From contig NZ_SOZH01000001.1 in assembly GCF_004519295.1 (NCBI RefSeq), forward strand, positions 339,725 through 403,724: a stretch of DNA of 64,000 nt, given 5' to 3'. Shown piece by piece: positions 15,921 to 24,945 of this stretch. Within the stretch, counting starts at the first letter, position 1. Each line of letters starts with the position of its first letter. Both the position numbers and the translations under genes were made by a program. The notes below the pieces were generated by a model. It made no database searches. It was not told where the DNA came from and saw only the letters and a list, made by a program, of their open reading frames with translations. The DNA is from Cellulosimicrobium funkei (GTDB taxonomy: Bacteria > Actinomycetota > Actinomycetes > Actinomycetales > Cellulomonadaceae).

Positions 15921-18900
15921 TCACCAGCCGTCGGGCGTGAGGAGCTTGCGGATGCGCTTCTCGCTCACCGGGCCGTCGGTGCCGAGCTGCTGTGCGAACA
16001 GCGACACGCGCAGCTCCTCGATCAGCCACCGCACCTCGGCCAGGTCGGCGGCGCGGACCGGGTCGGCCGGGCCCTGGGCGTACGCGGCGCGGGCGCGCTG
16101 GTAGGCGTCCTCGACGTCGTGCACGCGCCACGCGAGCTCGGCGTCGCGGTTCGGGTTCGACTGCGCCTTCTCCAGCCGGTACGACCCCGCCCGCAGGTAG
16201 CGCGTCAGGTGCGGCAGGCGTCGGGGCGGGGTCTGCGAGACGAAGCCGTCGTGGATGAGGCCCGCCGCCTGGTCGCGCAGGTCGGTGAGCGTGTTGAGCA
16301 GCGCGAGACTGTTCGACGCGCGGATCTCCGCGTCGAGGTTGCGCGACGCGGTGAGCGCGGCGACCACGTGCCCGACCACCTGGTGCACGTGCTCCTCCAG
16401 GTGCGCGCGGACGAACGTGCGCGCGGCCGCGTAGGCCTCGGCGTCGCGGACCGTCGCCGCGTCCGGCTGCCCACTGCCGCCGCTCGTCAGCGCGATCACC
16501 GCGGCGAGCTGCAGGTCCGCGACGAGCGCGTCCGTGTTCCGGTACGGGCTGGCCGCCAACGTGAGCGACTGCGTCCCGTTCCACCGGCTCGTGATGCGCC
16601 CGGTCTGCAGCGCCGTCTCCGTCAGCAGCAGACGCCGCACGCCCCGCGCGTGCTCCCGCGCCTGCGCGGTCGCGTCGGCCAGCACGCGCAGCGCGACGAC
16701 CGGCTTCCCCTTCGCGTCCTGCTCCTCGACGACCGCCGGGTACCCGCGCACCACGACCCCACCCCCGAGGTCGGTCGACACCGTCGCGGGCAGCCGCCCG
16801 TCGGTGAGGTCGTCGGGCCAGGTGGTCAGGTCGGTGCGCTCGCTCACCAGGCTCGTGGTCGAGCCCGCGGGCGGTGCGCCGTCGGTGCTCGGACCGACCG
16901 CGCCGTCACCTGGTGCGGTCGGCCGTCGGTGTCCGTGCGCGGCCTCGACGCCCGTCGCGCCCGACGACGCGCCGCCCGCTCGTCCTGCACCTCGCCCGGG
17001 TGAGCCGGACGCAGAGGCGGGGGAGGGGGCGTCGGATGCGAAGGGCGTGGCGGGCCTGGCGGGAGCGCCGTGAGGAACGAGCGGCGCGGATGGTAGCCCG
17101 AGCACCGACGCCCCCTCCGCCGCCGGACCCGACCCCGCGAGCTCCGATCCGGACCCCGCGGCAGCCTCGCGCAGCGCCGCCCCCACCGCGCCCTTCACCG
17201 CTGCCCGCACCGCCGCCTGGTTCTGGGCGGCGAGACGGCGCTGGAGCGCGAGGAGGTCCTTCGACTCGTCGAGCACGACGGAGCCGCCGCGCCCGCGGGT
17301 GTCCTCGACCCGGAACGTCATGCGCAGGTGCGCGGGCAGGCGCGCCTCCTGCTCGGGGCCCCACGCGTCGTCGGGGATGACGACGTCGCGCAGCGCCCGG
17401 ACGGCGCGGCTGAACGCGACGTGGAACGGCTCGGCCATGTCGCCCGCGCGGGCCATGTCCTCCCAGGCGGGCGTGTGCTCGCGGAGCCAGGCGACGACGT
17501 CGCGCGCGACGTCCGGTGCCGGCACGAGCTGGACGCGGACCGGCTTGGGCAGCGAGCGGATCGTCGCCGTGGCGAGCTCGTCGAGCAGGCCCGGCACCAT
17601 CCAGTCGAACCCGTCGGGGACGACGCGGTTGAGCACGGAGATCGGGACGTGCACGGTCACGCCGTCGGCCTCGGTCCCGGGCTGGAACTGGTACGTGAGC
17701 GGGAGCGTCAGCTCGCCCTGCGGCCAGGTCTCCGGGAACTGCGACGTGTCGACCTGCTCGGCGTCGGGCACGAGCTGTTCGAGCGTGAAGGTGAGGAGGT
17801 CGGGGTCGCGGCGCTGCGCCGTCTTCCACCAGCGGTCGAAGTGCGCGGCGGACACGACGTCGTCGGGCACGCGCTCGTCGTAGAAGTCGAACAGCACGTC
17901 GTCGTCGACGACGAGCCCGCGCTGGCGCGAGCGCGCCTCGAGCTCCTCCGCCTCGGCGAGGAGCTTGCGGTTGTCGTGGAAGAACCGGTGGTGCGTCGTC
18001 CACTCGCCCTGCACGAGCGCGTGCCGCACGAACATCTCGCGCGCGGCCTCGGGGTCGACCTTCGCGTAGAGGACCTTGCGGTCCGCGACGATCGGCACGC
18101 CGTACAGCAGCACCTTCTCGGTCGCGATCGCCGCGCCGCGCTTGGTCGACCAGTGCGGCTCGGAGTACGTGCGCCGCGCGAGGTCGCCCGCGAGGTCCTC
18201 GGCCCACTCGGGCTGGATCCGGGCGACGTCGCGCGCCCACAGCCGCGACGTCTCGACGAGCTCGCCCGCCATGATCCACGCCGGCGGCTTCTTGCTCAGC
18301 GGCGAGCCGGGGAAGATCGCGAACCGCGCGCCGCGCGCGCCGGTGTACTCGTTGCGGGCCTGCTTCTGCGCGCGCCGCAACGCCTTGGCGCGGGCCTCGC
18401 CCTTGAGGTGCGCGACCGACGACGCCTTCACCTCGCCCGTGTCCTGCATCCCGATCTGCGACAGCAGGCCGGACAGGAGCGCCTTGTGGATCGTGTCGCC
18501 GTCCCAGGCGCGCTTGTACGCCTGGGTGTCGGGGGTGGCGTCCGCGGTGGGGGCGGCGTCGGTGCTCGGAGCTGCCGCGCCGTCGCCCTGGTCGTCCGGC
18601 CGGAAGTTCACGAGCGCGGCTTGACGCTCTCTCGCATCCGACGCCGCCCCCACCGCTCGTCCTGCTCGGCGCCCGGGCGTCGACGCCGCGTCCCCCGCGG
18701 CGCCCGACCCGTGACGCGCGCGGGGGCGGTACGACATGTCGATGCCCAGGGGCTTGGACATCTCGCGGAGCTGGGCGACGACGTCCTGCCACTCGCGGAT
18801 GCGCAGGAAGTTGAGGTACTCGGCCTTGCACAGGCGGCGGAAGGCCGACGACGAGAGCTCGTGCTGCTGCTCGCGGACGTACTCCCAGACGTTGAGGTAG

Positions 18901-20768
18901 GTGAGGAAGTCGGAGTGCGGGTCGGTGAAGCGCGCGTGCGCCTGGTCGGCCTGGGCGCGGACCTCGGCGGGGCGCTCGCGCGGGTCCTGGATCGACATGA
19001 CGGCGGCGATGATCGCGACCTCGCGCGCGACGCCGAGCCTCGAGCCCTCCCAGATCATGCGGGCGAGGCGCGGGTCCATGGGGAGCTGGGCGAGGACGCG
19101 CCCGACCTCGGTGAGGCGCGTGACGCCGTCGGACGTGGCGAGGGCGCCGAGCTCGGTGAGGAGCTGGACGCCGTCGCGCACGGCGCGCGTGTCCGGGGGC
19201 TCGACGAACGGGAAGCGCGCGACCTCGTCGGGGGTCTCGACGACGCCGACGGAGATCATCTGGAGCAGCACCGACGCGAGGGAGGTGCGCAGGATCTCCG
19301 GCTCGGTGAACTCGGGCCGGGAGAGGAAGTCGTCCTCGGAGTAGAGGCGCACCGCGATGCCGTCGGCGACGCGCCCGGAGCGGCCGGAGCGCTGGTTCGC
19401 GCTCGCCTGCGAGACGGGCTCGATGGGCAGGCGCTGGACCTTGGTCGCCTTGGAGTAGCGCGAGATGCGGGCCGTGCCGGGGTCGACGACGTAGTGGATC
19501 CCCGGCACGGTGAGCGACGTCTCGGCGACGTTCGTCGCGAGCACGATGCGCCGCGAGGAGTGCGCCTGGAACACGCGGTGCTGCTCGGCTGACGACAGCC
19601 GCGCGTACAGCGGCAGGATCTCGACGCGCTGCGGGTGCTTCGGGTCGGTGACGCGGTCCTTGAGGTGGCCGGTGAGCGCGTCGGCGGCGTCGTGGATCTC
19701 GCGCTCGCCGGAGAGGAACACGAGGATGTCGCCGTGCCCCTCGCGCATGAGCTCGTCGCACGCGTCGACGATGCCGGTCACGAGGTCCTTCTCCTCGGCG
19801 CTCGCGCGGCCCTTCGCCTTCGTGGCGCTGCCGGTGGAGGCGCCGGGGTCGACGTCCGGGGACAGCGGCCTGTACCGGATCTCGACCGGGTAGGTGCGGC
19901 CGGACACCTCGACGACGGGCGCGGCGTCGGGCAGCGCGTCGACCACGTAGTCCGGCGCGCCGCCGAGCTGGGCGAGGTGCGCGGGGGAGAAGTGCTGCGC
20001 GAAGCGCTCGGAGTCGATCGTCGCCGACGTGATGATCAGCTTGAGGTCGGGGCGGCGCGGCAGGAGCCGCGCGAGGTAGCCGAGCAGGAAGTCGATGTTG
20101 AGGGACCGCTCGTGCGCCTCGTCGACGATGATCGTGTCGTACGCGAGGAGCTCCGGGTCGCGCTGGATCTGCGCGAGCAGGATGCCGTCCGTCATGACCT
20201 TGACGAGCGTGTCCTCGCTGGAGGTGTCGGTGAACCGCACCTGGTACCCGACGACGCCGCCCAGCTCCGTGCCGAGCTCCTCCGCGATGCGCTCGGCGAC
20301 CGTGCGCGCGGCGATGCGGCGGGGCTGCGTGTGCCCGACCTGACCCGAGCGGCCTCGGCCGAGCTCGAGCGCGATCTTGGGGAGCTGCGTCGTCTTCCCG
20401 GAGCCCGTCTCGCCCGCCACGATGACGACCTGGTGGTCGCGGATCGCGGCGGCGATGTCCGCGCGTCGGGCGCTGACCGGGAGCTGCTCGGGGTACGTGA
20501 TGGGCGGGACCGTCACGTTCTCGCGCGCCTGCGCGGCCCGGTCGAGCTGCGCCCGGCTCACCTGCCGCGGGCCCGACGTCGTCCGCGCGCCCCGCCCGCG
20601 ACGCGTCGGCTCCGTGGTCGTCGAGGTGCCCGACGCCGTCCGCTCGCCCCGACCGCGCCCGCGGCGGTTCCCTCGGCGTCGGCGGCCCTCGCGCGGGGTG
20701 CCCTCGGCGGCGCCGTCCCGCTGGGGAGGGCGCGCGTCAGGCTGGTTCGCTGCGGGCTCGGTACTCAC
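15921..20768 (-). CDS. hrpA: ATP-dependent RNA helicase HrpA (DEAH box)
   Basis: Very long DEAH-box helicase, 1615 residues against about 1300 in E. coli HrpA. Walker A is GETGSGKTTQ, motif II is DEAHERS, motif III is TSATIDSE and motif VI is QRSGRSGRV. HA2, OB and the HrpA-specific C-terminal region follow. The extra length comes from a basic Arg/Gly-rich N-terminus and two Ala/Pro/Gly linkers (about residues 685-755 and 1190-1330) that share a repeated module. HrpA is linked to mRNA processing and ribosome rescue. A GTG at 20768 with GAGAGA upstream is preferred over an in-frame TTG at 20786. Confidence 0.92.
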   Translation of the reverse strand: MSTEPAANQPDARPPQRDGAAEGTPREGRRRRGNRRGRGRGERTASGTSTTTEPTRRGRGARTTSGPRQVSRAQLDRAAQARENVTVPPITYPEQLPVSARRADIAAAIRDHQVVIVAGETGSGKTTQLPKIALELGRGRSGQVGHTQPRRIAARTVAERIAEELGTELGGVVGYQVRFTDTSSEDTLVKVMTDGILLAQIQRDPELLAYDTIIVDEAHERSLNIDFLLGYLARLLPRRPDLKLIITSATIDSERFAQHFSPAHLAQLGGAPDYVVDALPDAAPVVEVSGRTYPVEIRYRPLSPDVDPGASTGSATKAKGRASAEEKDLVTGIVDACDELMREGHGDILVFLSGEREIHDAADALTGHLKDRVTDPKHPQRVEILPLYARLSSAEQHRVFQAHSSRRIVLATNVAETSLTVPGIHYVVDPGTARISRYSKATKVQRLPIEPVSQASANQRSGRSGRVADGIAVRLYSEDDFLSRPEFTEPEILRTSLASVLLQMISVGVVETPDEVARFPFVEPPDTRAVRDGVQLLTELGALATSDGVTRLTEVGRVLAQLPMDPRLARMIWEGSRLGVAREVAIIAAVMSIQDPRERPAEVRAQADQAHARFTDPHSDFLTYLNVWEYVREQQHELSSSAFRRLCKAEYLNFLRIREWQDVVAQLREMSKPLGIDMSYRPRARHGSGAAGDAASTPGRRAGRAVGAASDARERQAALVNFRPDDQGDGAAAPSTDAAPTADATPDTQAYKRAWDGDTIHKALLSGLLSQIGMQDTGEVKASSVAHLKGEARAKALRRAQKQARNEYTGARGARFAIFPGSPLSKKPPAWIMAGELVETSRLWARDVARIQPEWAEDLAGDLARRTYSEPHWSTKRGAAIATEKVLLYGVPIVADRKVLYAKVDPEAAREMFVRHALVQGEWTTHHRFFHDNRKLLAEAEELEARSRQRGLVVDDDVLFDFYDERVPDDVVSAAHFDRWWKTAQRRDPDLLTFTLEQLVPDAEQVDTSQFPETWPQGELTLPLTYQFQPGTEADGVTVHVPISVLNRVVPDGFDWMVPGLLDELATATIRSLPKPVRVQLVPAPDVARDVVAWLREHTPAWEDMARAGDMAEPFHVAFSRAVRALRDVVIPDDAWGPEQEARLPAHLRMTFRVEDTRGRGGSVVLDESKDLLALQRRLAAQNQAAVRAAVKGAVGAALREAAAGSGSELAGSGPAAEGASVLGLPSAPLVPHGAPARPATPFASDAPSPASASGSPGRGAGRAGGASSGATGVEAAHGHRRPTAPGDGAVGPSTDGAPPAGSTTSLVSERTDLTTWPDDLTDGRLPATVSTDLGGGVVVRGYPAVVEEQDAKGKPVVALRVLADATAQAREHARGVRRLLLTETALQTGRITSRWNGTQSLTLAASPYRNTDALVADLQLAAVIALTSGGSGQPDAATVRDAEAYAAARTFVRAHLEEHVHQVVGHVVAALTASRNLDAEIRASNSLALLNTLTDLRDQAAGLIHDGFVSQTPPRRLPHLTRYLRAGSYRLEKAQSNPNRDAELAWRVHDVEDAYQRARAAYAQGPADPVRAADLAEVRWLIEELRVSLFAQQLGTDGPVSEKRIRKLLTPDGW
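16874..17118 (-). repeat. Palindrome-bounded repeat elements in HrpA C-terminal linker
   Basis: Two elements lie here. One spans 17022-17118 and is bounded by an inverted repeat: GGAGGGGGCGTCGGATGC at the left and GCACCGACGCCCCCTCC at the right, matching except for one extra A. A second, at about 16874-17000, shares CGTCGGTGCTCGGA and CCGCTCGTCCTGC with the element in the other HrpA linker (18546-18654). All keep the reading frame. The encoded linkers share PGRxAGRA and GDGAxxPSTDxAP. Confidence 0.6.
18546..18654 (-). repeat. Palindrome-bounded repeat element in HrpA middle linker
   Basis: A 109-bp element inside hrpA with terminal inverted repeats: GGTGGGGGCGGCGTCGGTGC at the left end matches the complement of the right end (18634-18654) over 20 bases with one inserted base. 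It is related to the 97-bp element at 17022-17118 but in the opposite orientation. It adds a flexible linker between conserved HrpA domains. Confidence 0.6.
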
Positions 20769-20839
20769 GACGGTCCATTCTCTCAACCCGTCGCAACTTC
20801 ATTGCTCCGGGGTGCTGACCGAACGGTGCCCACTGGCGC

Positions 20840-20895
20840 CGAGCACGGGATCAGCGACCGTTCTCGTCGAGAACAGGTCTCCAACCCCGTGTTCG
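20840..20895. repeat. Long intergenic palindrome with G-rich flank
   Basis: Imperfect inverted repeat with arms of about 26 bases starting CGAGCACGGGATC at the left and ending CCCCGTGTTCG at the right. A run rich in G (20900-20937) follows directly. It lies between the WYL regulator stop and the hrpA start, both on the minus strand, so it may terminate the regulator transcript. It belongs to a family with copies at 37482, 42410 and 63859. Confidence 0.55.
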
Positions 20896-20939
20896 ATGCC
20901 GGTCGGGGGGAGGGGGGAGGGGAGCGGGGGTGGGGTGGG

Positions 20940-21890
20940 TCACGGCGGGGTCGCGCGGGCGTAGCGGGTGGCCAGGGTGCGCACGTGGTCGACGAGGGCC
21001 TGCGGTTCCGTCACGTGGAAGTCGAGGCCCAGCATCCCGACCCACACCGCGACGACCTCCACGCTGTCGCCGCCGGTGACGAGGACGCAGCGGTCATCGG
21101 CGAGCGGCTCGACCGTGCCGACCGTCGGGTTGATGCGCCGCAGCACCTCGTCGGCGGGCGCGTCGACGACGATCCGGGCGTGCACGGCCCAGCCGGCGCG
21201 CGCGACCTCGCGCACGACGAAGTCGGTCAGGTCGCCGGGGAAGTCCACCGGCGCGAACCGCCGCCCACCCGGCACGCGCAGCACGAGCCAGTCGACGCGG
21301 TAGGGGGCCCACGCGCCCGTCGCCGGGTCGCGGGCCACGAGGAACCAGCGGCGCTGCCACGCGACGAGGCGGTAGGGCTCGAGCTCGAGCGGCTCGTCGC
21401 GGTAGAAGCAGCGCAGGCCCTGGTGGTCGCGCACGGCGTCGGCCAGGGCGGTGAGCGTGTCCGGGTCGACGACCGGGTCCTCGACGTTCGAGTCCGTGTT
21501 CGCGGGGCCGGCGGCGCTCGCGGACCGGAGCGCGGCGAGACGACGGCGCAGGCGGTCCGGCATGACCTGCTCCAGCTTGGCGAGCGCGGACGCCCCGGAC
21601 TCCTCGAAGCCCGCCGTGCCGGTCGCGGCCCGCAGCCCGACGGCGACCGCGACGGCCTCGGCGTCGTCGAGCAGGAGCGGGGGCAGCCGCGCCCCGGCGC
21701 CGAGCCGGTACCGGCCGCCCGGGCCGCGCACCGCGTCGACGGGGTAGCCGAGCTCGCGCAGGCGGGCGACGTCGTTGCGGACCGTGCGGTCGCTGACGTC
21801 GAGGCGCTCGGCGAGCTCGGCGCCCGACCAGTCGGGGCGCGACTGGAGCAGGCCGAGCAGCGCGAGCATGCGGGCCGAGGTGGAGGCCAC
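20940..21890 (-). CDS. HTH-WYL transcriptional regulator (YafY type)
   Basis: Regulator of 316 residues with an N-terminal HTH_11 helix (SAELAERLDVSDRTVRNDV) and a C-terminal WYL domain (FLVARDPATGAWAPYRVDW) thought to bind a ligand. The GTG at 21890 was picked because AGGAGG lies just upstream. The longer frame to 22043 would overlap the divergent gene. It is divergent from an epoxide hydrolase, which it probably controls through the inverted repeat between them. Confidence 0.85.
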   Translation of the reverse strand: MASTSARMLALLGLLQSRPDWSGAELAERLDVSDRTVRNDVARLRELGYPVDAVRGPGGRYRLGAGARLPPLLLDDAEAVAVAVGLRAATGTAGFEESGASALAKLEQVMPDRLRRRLAALRSASAAGPANTDSNVEDPVVDPDTLTALADAVRDHQGLRCFYRDEPLELEPYRLVAWQRRWFLVARDPATGAWAPYRVDWLVLRVPGGRRFAPVDFPGDLTDFVVREVARAGWAVHARIVVDAPADEVLRRINPTVGTVEPLADDRCVLVTGGDSVEVVAVWVGMLGLDFHVTEPQALVDHVRTLATRYARATPP

Positions 21891-21948
21891 GGGTCCCTCC
21901 TGGGGTCGACGGACGACGCGGGAGAACTTCTCGGAGCACCGCCAGAAT

Positions 21949-21964
21949 AACGGAATGAACCGTT
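21949..21964. promoter_or_regulatory. Inverted repeat in divergent WYL regulator/hydrolase promoter
   Basis: AACGGAATGAACCGTT has perfect 5-base arms around a 6-base centre. It sits between the WYL regulator start (21890) and the hydrolase start (22031), where an operator is expected. A CCTTTCC stretch lies next to it. Binding by the WYL regulator is inferred. Confidence 0.4.
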
Positions 21965-22030
21965 CCTGAACCTTTCCTAGAGTCGGGAGCAGAGCAGGGC
22001 ACGAGGCCCCGCCCGACCGAGGAGACCACC

Positions 22031-23170
22031 ATGACCGCGTCACACCTCTCCCCGTCCCTCGAGCACCGCCCGTTCTCCGTCGCCGTCCCGCAGGCCGACC
22101 TCGACGACCTCCGGTCGCGCCTCGGACGGACCCGGTTCGCGCCCGCCGCCCCCGGGGACTCCTGGGACTACGGGACGCCCGAGTCCTACCTGCGCGACAT
22201 GGTCGGGCGCTGGACGAACTTCGACTGGAGGGCCGTCGAGGACCGGGTCAACGCGTACCCGGGCTTCCGCACCGAGATCGACGGCCAGCCGATCCACTAC
22301 CTCCACGTGCGCTCCCGGCACGACGACGCGACGCCGCTGCTGCTCGCGCACACCTACCCGGGCTCGTTCCTCGACTTCCTCGACATGATCGACCCGCTCG
22401 TCGACCCCGTCGCCCACGGCGGCCGGCCCGAGGACGCGTTCCACCTCGTCATCCCCTCCATGCCGGGCTTCGGATTCTCGACGCCCGTCGTCGGGGACAC
22501 GGACTGGACGATGGCGCGCGTCGCCCGCGCCTACGACGTCCTCATGCGCGACCTCGGGTACGACTCCTACGGGATCCACGGCAGCGACGGCGGCGCGATG
22601 GTCGGCCGCGAGCTCGCGGTCCTCGACCCCGAGGGCTTCCTCGGCGCCCACGTGCTCCAGCTCTTCTCCTTCCCGTCGGGCGCTCCCGGCGAGATGGACG
22701 GCTTCGGCGAGAAGGAGTTCGCCGCGCTCGGGCACCTCCAGTGGTTCCAGTCCGTGGGTGCCTACAACATGATGAACGCGTCGCGGCCGCAGACGATGGC
22801 CGCGGGGCTCGCCGACTCGCCCGTCGCCGTCCTCGCCTACCACGAGCTGTTCGAGAGCTTCGGCAACGGGACGAGCCTCGTGAGCGCCGACCAGGTGCTC
22901 GCCCAGGCGACGCTCTACTGGCTGACCAACTCCTACGCGACCGCCGCGCGCTACCACTACGCGGAGCAGCGCTCGGGCGCCGAGCCGGTCGTGAGCCGGG
23001 GTCGGATCGGCGTGGCGGTCTTCGCCGACGACTTCCAGACGATCCGCGCGTTCGCCGAGCGCGACAACGCCCGGATCGAGCACTGGTCCGAGCACCCGCG
23101 CGGCGGTCACTACGCGGCGCTCGAGGTCCCGCTCGACGTCGTCGCCGACCTCCGGATCTTCTTCGCCTGA
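22031..23170 (+). CDS. Epoxide hydrolase (EHN plus alpha/beta hydrolase)
   Basis: Soluble protein of 379 residues with the N-terminal EHN cap (FDWRAVEDRVNAYPGF) and an alpha/beta hydrolase core. The oxyanion element is HTYPGS, the nucleophile Asp lies in HGSDGGAM, and the catalytic His is in PRGGHYAALE. Relatives hydrate epoxides to diols, including juvenile-hormone-type and xenobiotic epoxides. The physiological substrate is unknown. It starts just after a clear GAGGAGAC ribosome site and is divergent from a WYL regulator. Confidence 0.85.
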   Translation: MTASHLSPSLEHRPFSVAVPQADLDDLRSRLGRTRFAPAAPGDSWDYGTPESYLRDMVGRWTNFDWRAVEDRVNAYPGFRTEIDGQPIHYLHVRSRHDDATPLLLAHTYPGSFLDFLDMIDPLVDPVAHGGRPEDAFHLVIPSMPGFGFSTPVVGDTDWTMARVARAYDVLMRDLGYDSYGIHGSDGGAMVGRELAVLDPEGFLGAHVLQLFSFPSGAPGEMDGFGEKEFAALGHLQWFQSVGAYNMMNASRPQTMAAGLADSPVAVLAYHELFESFGNGTSLVSADQVLAQATLYWLTNSYATAARYHYAEQRSGAEPVVSRGRIGVAVFADDFQTIRAFAERDNARIEHWSEHPRGGHYAALEVPLDVVADLRIFFA

Positions 23171-23209
23171 GGCCCGCGGCCGTCGAGAACGGGGTACCGC
23201 GCGCTCGAC

Positions 23210-23256
23210 CACGACGTCGTCGTCGTCATCCGACCGATGACGACGGCGACGTCGTG
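23210..23256. terminator. Strong hairpin after epoxide hydrolase gene
   Basis: Arms of 21 bases, 23210-23230 and 23236-23256, pair with one mismatch around the loop CGACC. It lies 40 bases after the hydrolase stop. An ATG at 23237, in frame with the next gene, falls inside the right arm, which argues for a later start for that gene. Confidence 0.6.
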
Positions 23257-23275
23257 CTCGGCGCAGAATGGGGCG

Positions 23276-24139
23276 GTGTTCTCCCGACCCGTGACCCGCC
23301 TCGACCTCGTCCCGCGCCGCGTCCGCGTGCACGCCGTCCGGGAGACGTCCGGCGCGCTGCGCCGCCTCACCTTCCGCGACGCCGCCCCGGGCGACGCCTC
23401 GCTCGCGACGCTGCGCGCGCCCGGCCCCGACGACCACGTCAAGGTGTTCCTCCCGGACCCGGCCACCGGCGTCCTGCACGCCCCGACGCTCACCGACGAC
23501 GGCGCCCTCCAGCGCCCGGCAGGCGTCGTGTCGATCTCGCGCGAGCTGACCGTCCGGGCGACGCGGACCGTCGACGGGGTTCCGGAGGTCGACGTCGACT
23601 GGGTGCTCCACGGCGGCACCGGCCCGGGTGCGCCGCCCACCGGCCAGGGTGGCCCGGCGTCGGCGTGGGCCGCACGGGCGGCGGTGGGCGACGAGGTCGT
23701 GCTCGCCGGCCCGACGACGAGCCGCGCCGCGCCGGACGGCGTCGGGCGGCTCCTGCTCGTCGGGGACGAGACGGGCCTGTCTGCGCTCGCGCGCTGGGTG
23801 GAGGCGGTCGGGGCCGACGTGCCCGTGACCGCGATCGTGGAGATCGGCGACGACGTCGACGAGGCGTTCGTCGAGGACGAGCTCGGGCGCGCGACGACCG
23901 AGCTCCTCTACCGCACCGACGGGCCCGGGCAGCTCGCCGAGGCCGTCCGCGCGCTCGGTCCGCTCGACGCCGACGAGTACGTGTTCGCCGCGGGCGAGGC
24001 GACCGACCTCGTCGCGGTGCGCCACGCGCTGCGCGGCTCCGGGGCACGGCCCGACCAGCTCGCCGTCCACGGCTACTGGCGCCGCGGCGTCGTCAACCTC
24101 GACCCTGAGGCTCCTTTGGACCCGACCGACCCCGACTGA
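23276..24139 (+). CDS. Siderophore-interacting protein (FAD-dependent ferric reductase family)
   Basis: Protein of 287 residues of the ViuB/SIP family, with an N-terminal FAD-binding barrel (DHVKVFLPDP) and a C-terminal NAD(P)-binding domain (LLVGDETGLSA, then YVFAAGEATD). Members reduce Fe(III) bound to siderophores in the cytoplasm and so release iron. The GTG at 23276 is preferred because the upstream ATG (23237) lies in a terminator stem. No siderophore biosynthesis or uptake gene is adjacent. Confidence 0.82.
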   Translation: MFSRPVTRLDLVPRRVRVHAVRETSGALRRLTFRDAAPGDASLATLRAPGPDDHVKVFLPDPATGVLHAPTLTDDGALQRPAGVVSISRELTVRATRTVDGVPEVDVDWVLHGGTGPGAPPTGQGGPASAWAARAAVGDEVVLAGPTTSRAAPDGVGRLLLVGDETGLSALARWVEAVGADVPVTAIVEIGDDVDEAFVEDELGRATTELLYRTDGPGQLAEAVRALGPLDADEYVFAAGEATDLVAVRHALRGSGARPDQLAVHGYWRRGVVNLDPEAPLDPTDPD

Positions 24140-24152
24140 CCCCGCGCCCGGG

Positions 24153-24545
24153 TCACCTGCCGTGCAGGACGTCGACGGCGAGCCCGCGTCCGGCGACGGC
24201 GAGCCGCGAGTCGTTCGTCCACAGGGCGGAGCACCCGTGGACCTGCGCGGCGGCGAGGTGCAGCGCGTCGGGCGTCCGGAGCGACGAGGAGGCGCGCAGG
24301 CGTGCCGCCCGCTCGAAGGCCGCCGTGTCGAGGGGAAGCCCGACGAACAGGTCGAGCGCGCCCCGGTACCGGTCCTCGAGCTCCGGGTCTCCGGACCGCA
24401 ACGGTCCCACGAGGCACTCCAGCCGGACGAGCGGGCTGATCGCGAACTCCTCGTGCCCGTGCCGGGCCAGCAGCTCGCGCACGTGCGGGCCGCGCTCGGC
24501 GTCCTCGACCAGGTAGATGACGAGGCACGTGTCGAGGTAGATCAC
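24153..24545 (-). CDS. PIN-domain ribonuclease toxin (VapC family)
   Basis: Toxin of 130 residues. The four acidic residues of the PIN site are visible: Asp in YLDTC, Glu in VRLECLVG, Asp in TPDALHLAA and Asp in WTNDSRL. VapC toxins cleave RNA, often tRNA, when freed from the antitoxin. The GTG start overlaps the antitoxin stop by GTGA, so the two are translated together. Confidence 0.88.
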   Translation of the reverse strand: MIYLDTCLVIYLVEDAERGPHVRELLARHGHEEFAISPLVRLECLVGPLRSGDPELEDRYRGALDLFVGLPLDTAAFERAARLRASSSLRTPDALHLAAAQVHGCSALWTNDSRLAVAGRGLAVDVLHGR

Positions 24546-24796
24546 TCCCAGCCCTCGCGCGCGGCCTCGATGTCGGCGTCGATCTGGCTCGCCGAGCGGG
24601 CGGTCCGTCGCGACGGCGGGTGGTCGTCGAGCCACTCGACGATCGCCGCCCCGGTCCCGTGCGCGAGGTCGGCCCGGACCGGCACGAGCCGCACGAGCGG
24701 GACGCCACGCCGCGCGATGACCACGTCCTCGCCGGCTGCGGCTCGATTGACGAGCTGAGAGAGGTTGTTCTTGGCCTCCAGCACGTTGACCTGCAT
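24542..24796 (-). CDS. Phd/YefM-family antitoxin
   Basis: Antitoxin of 84 residues. The N-terminal DNA-binding fold is the Phd type (MQVNVLEAKNNLSQLVNRA, then VVIARRGVPLVRLVP). The acidic C-terminal tail (SQIDADIEAAREGWE) should wrap the toxin. Phd antitoxins are often paired with PIN toxins in actinobacteria. A 20-bp perfect palindrome directly upstream is the expected autoregulatory operator. Confidence 0.88.
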   Translation of the reverse strand: MQVNVLEAKNNLSQLVNRAAAGEDVVIARRGVPLVRLVPVRADLAHGTGAAIVEWLDDHPPSRRTARSASQIDADIEAAREGWE

Positions 24797-24813
24797 CGCC
24801 GCTCCTCGGGTCG

Positions 24814-24841
24814 GGTATCCTGGCCAGGATACCTGGCCAGG
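24814..24841. promoter_or_regulatory. Palindromic operator of the Phd-VapC operon
   Basis: GGTATCCTGGCCAGGATACC is a perfect 20-bp palindrome ending 18 bases before the antitoxin ATG. A second core, CCTGGCCAGG, overlaps its end. Phd antitoxins bind such tandem palindromes and repress their own promoter. Confidence 0.75.
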
Positions 24842-24945
24842 GTGCTCTGCGGAAGGCTCGCGAGGGCCGTGAGGTCCCCTCCCGCGGGCGTCTGCGGGCG
24901 GCGTAACGGGCTGCAGGCGGACCGACGGCGCGCCACAGTGGGCCC

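Noticed and set aside
16874..17118. Insertion sequence in hrpA
   Set aside because: The elements are about 100 bp with terminal inverted repeats but no transposase, and the frame is intact.
16906..19761. 951-codon antisense-like frame inside hrpA
   Set aside because: Out-of-frame shadow of hrpA. The translation is Arg-dominated and shows no domain.
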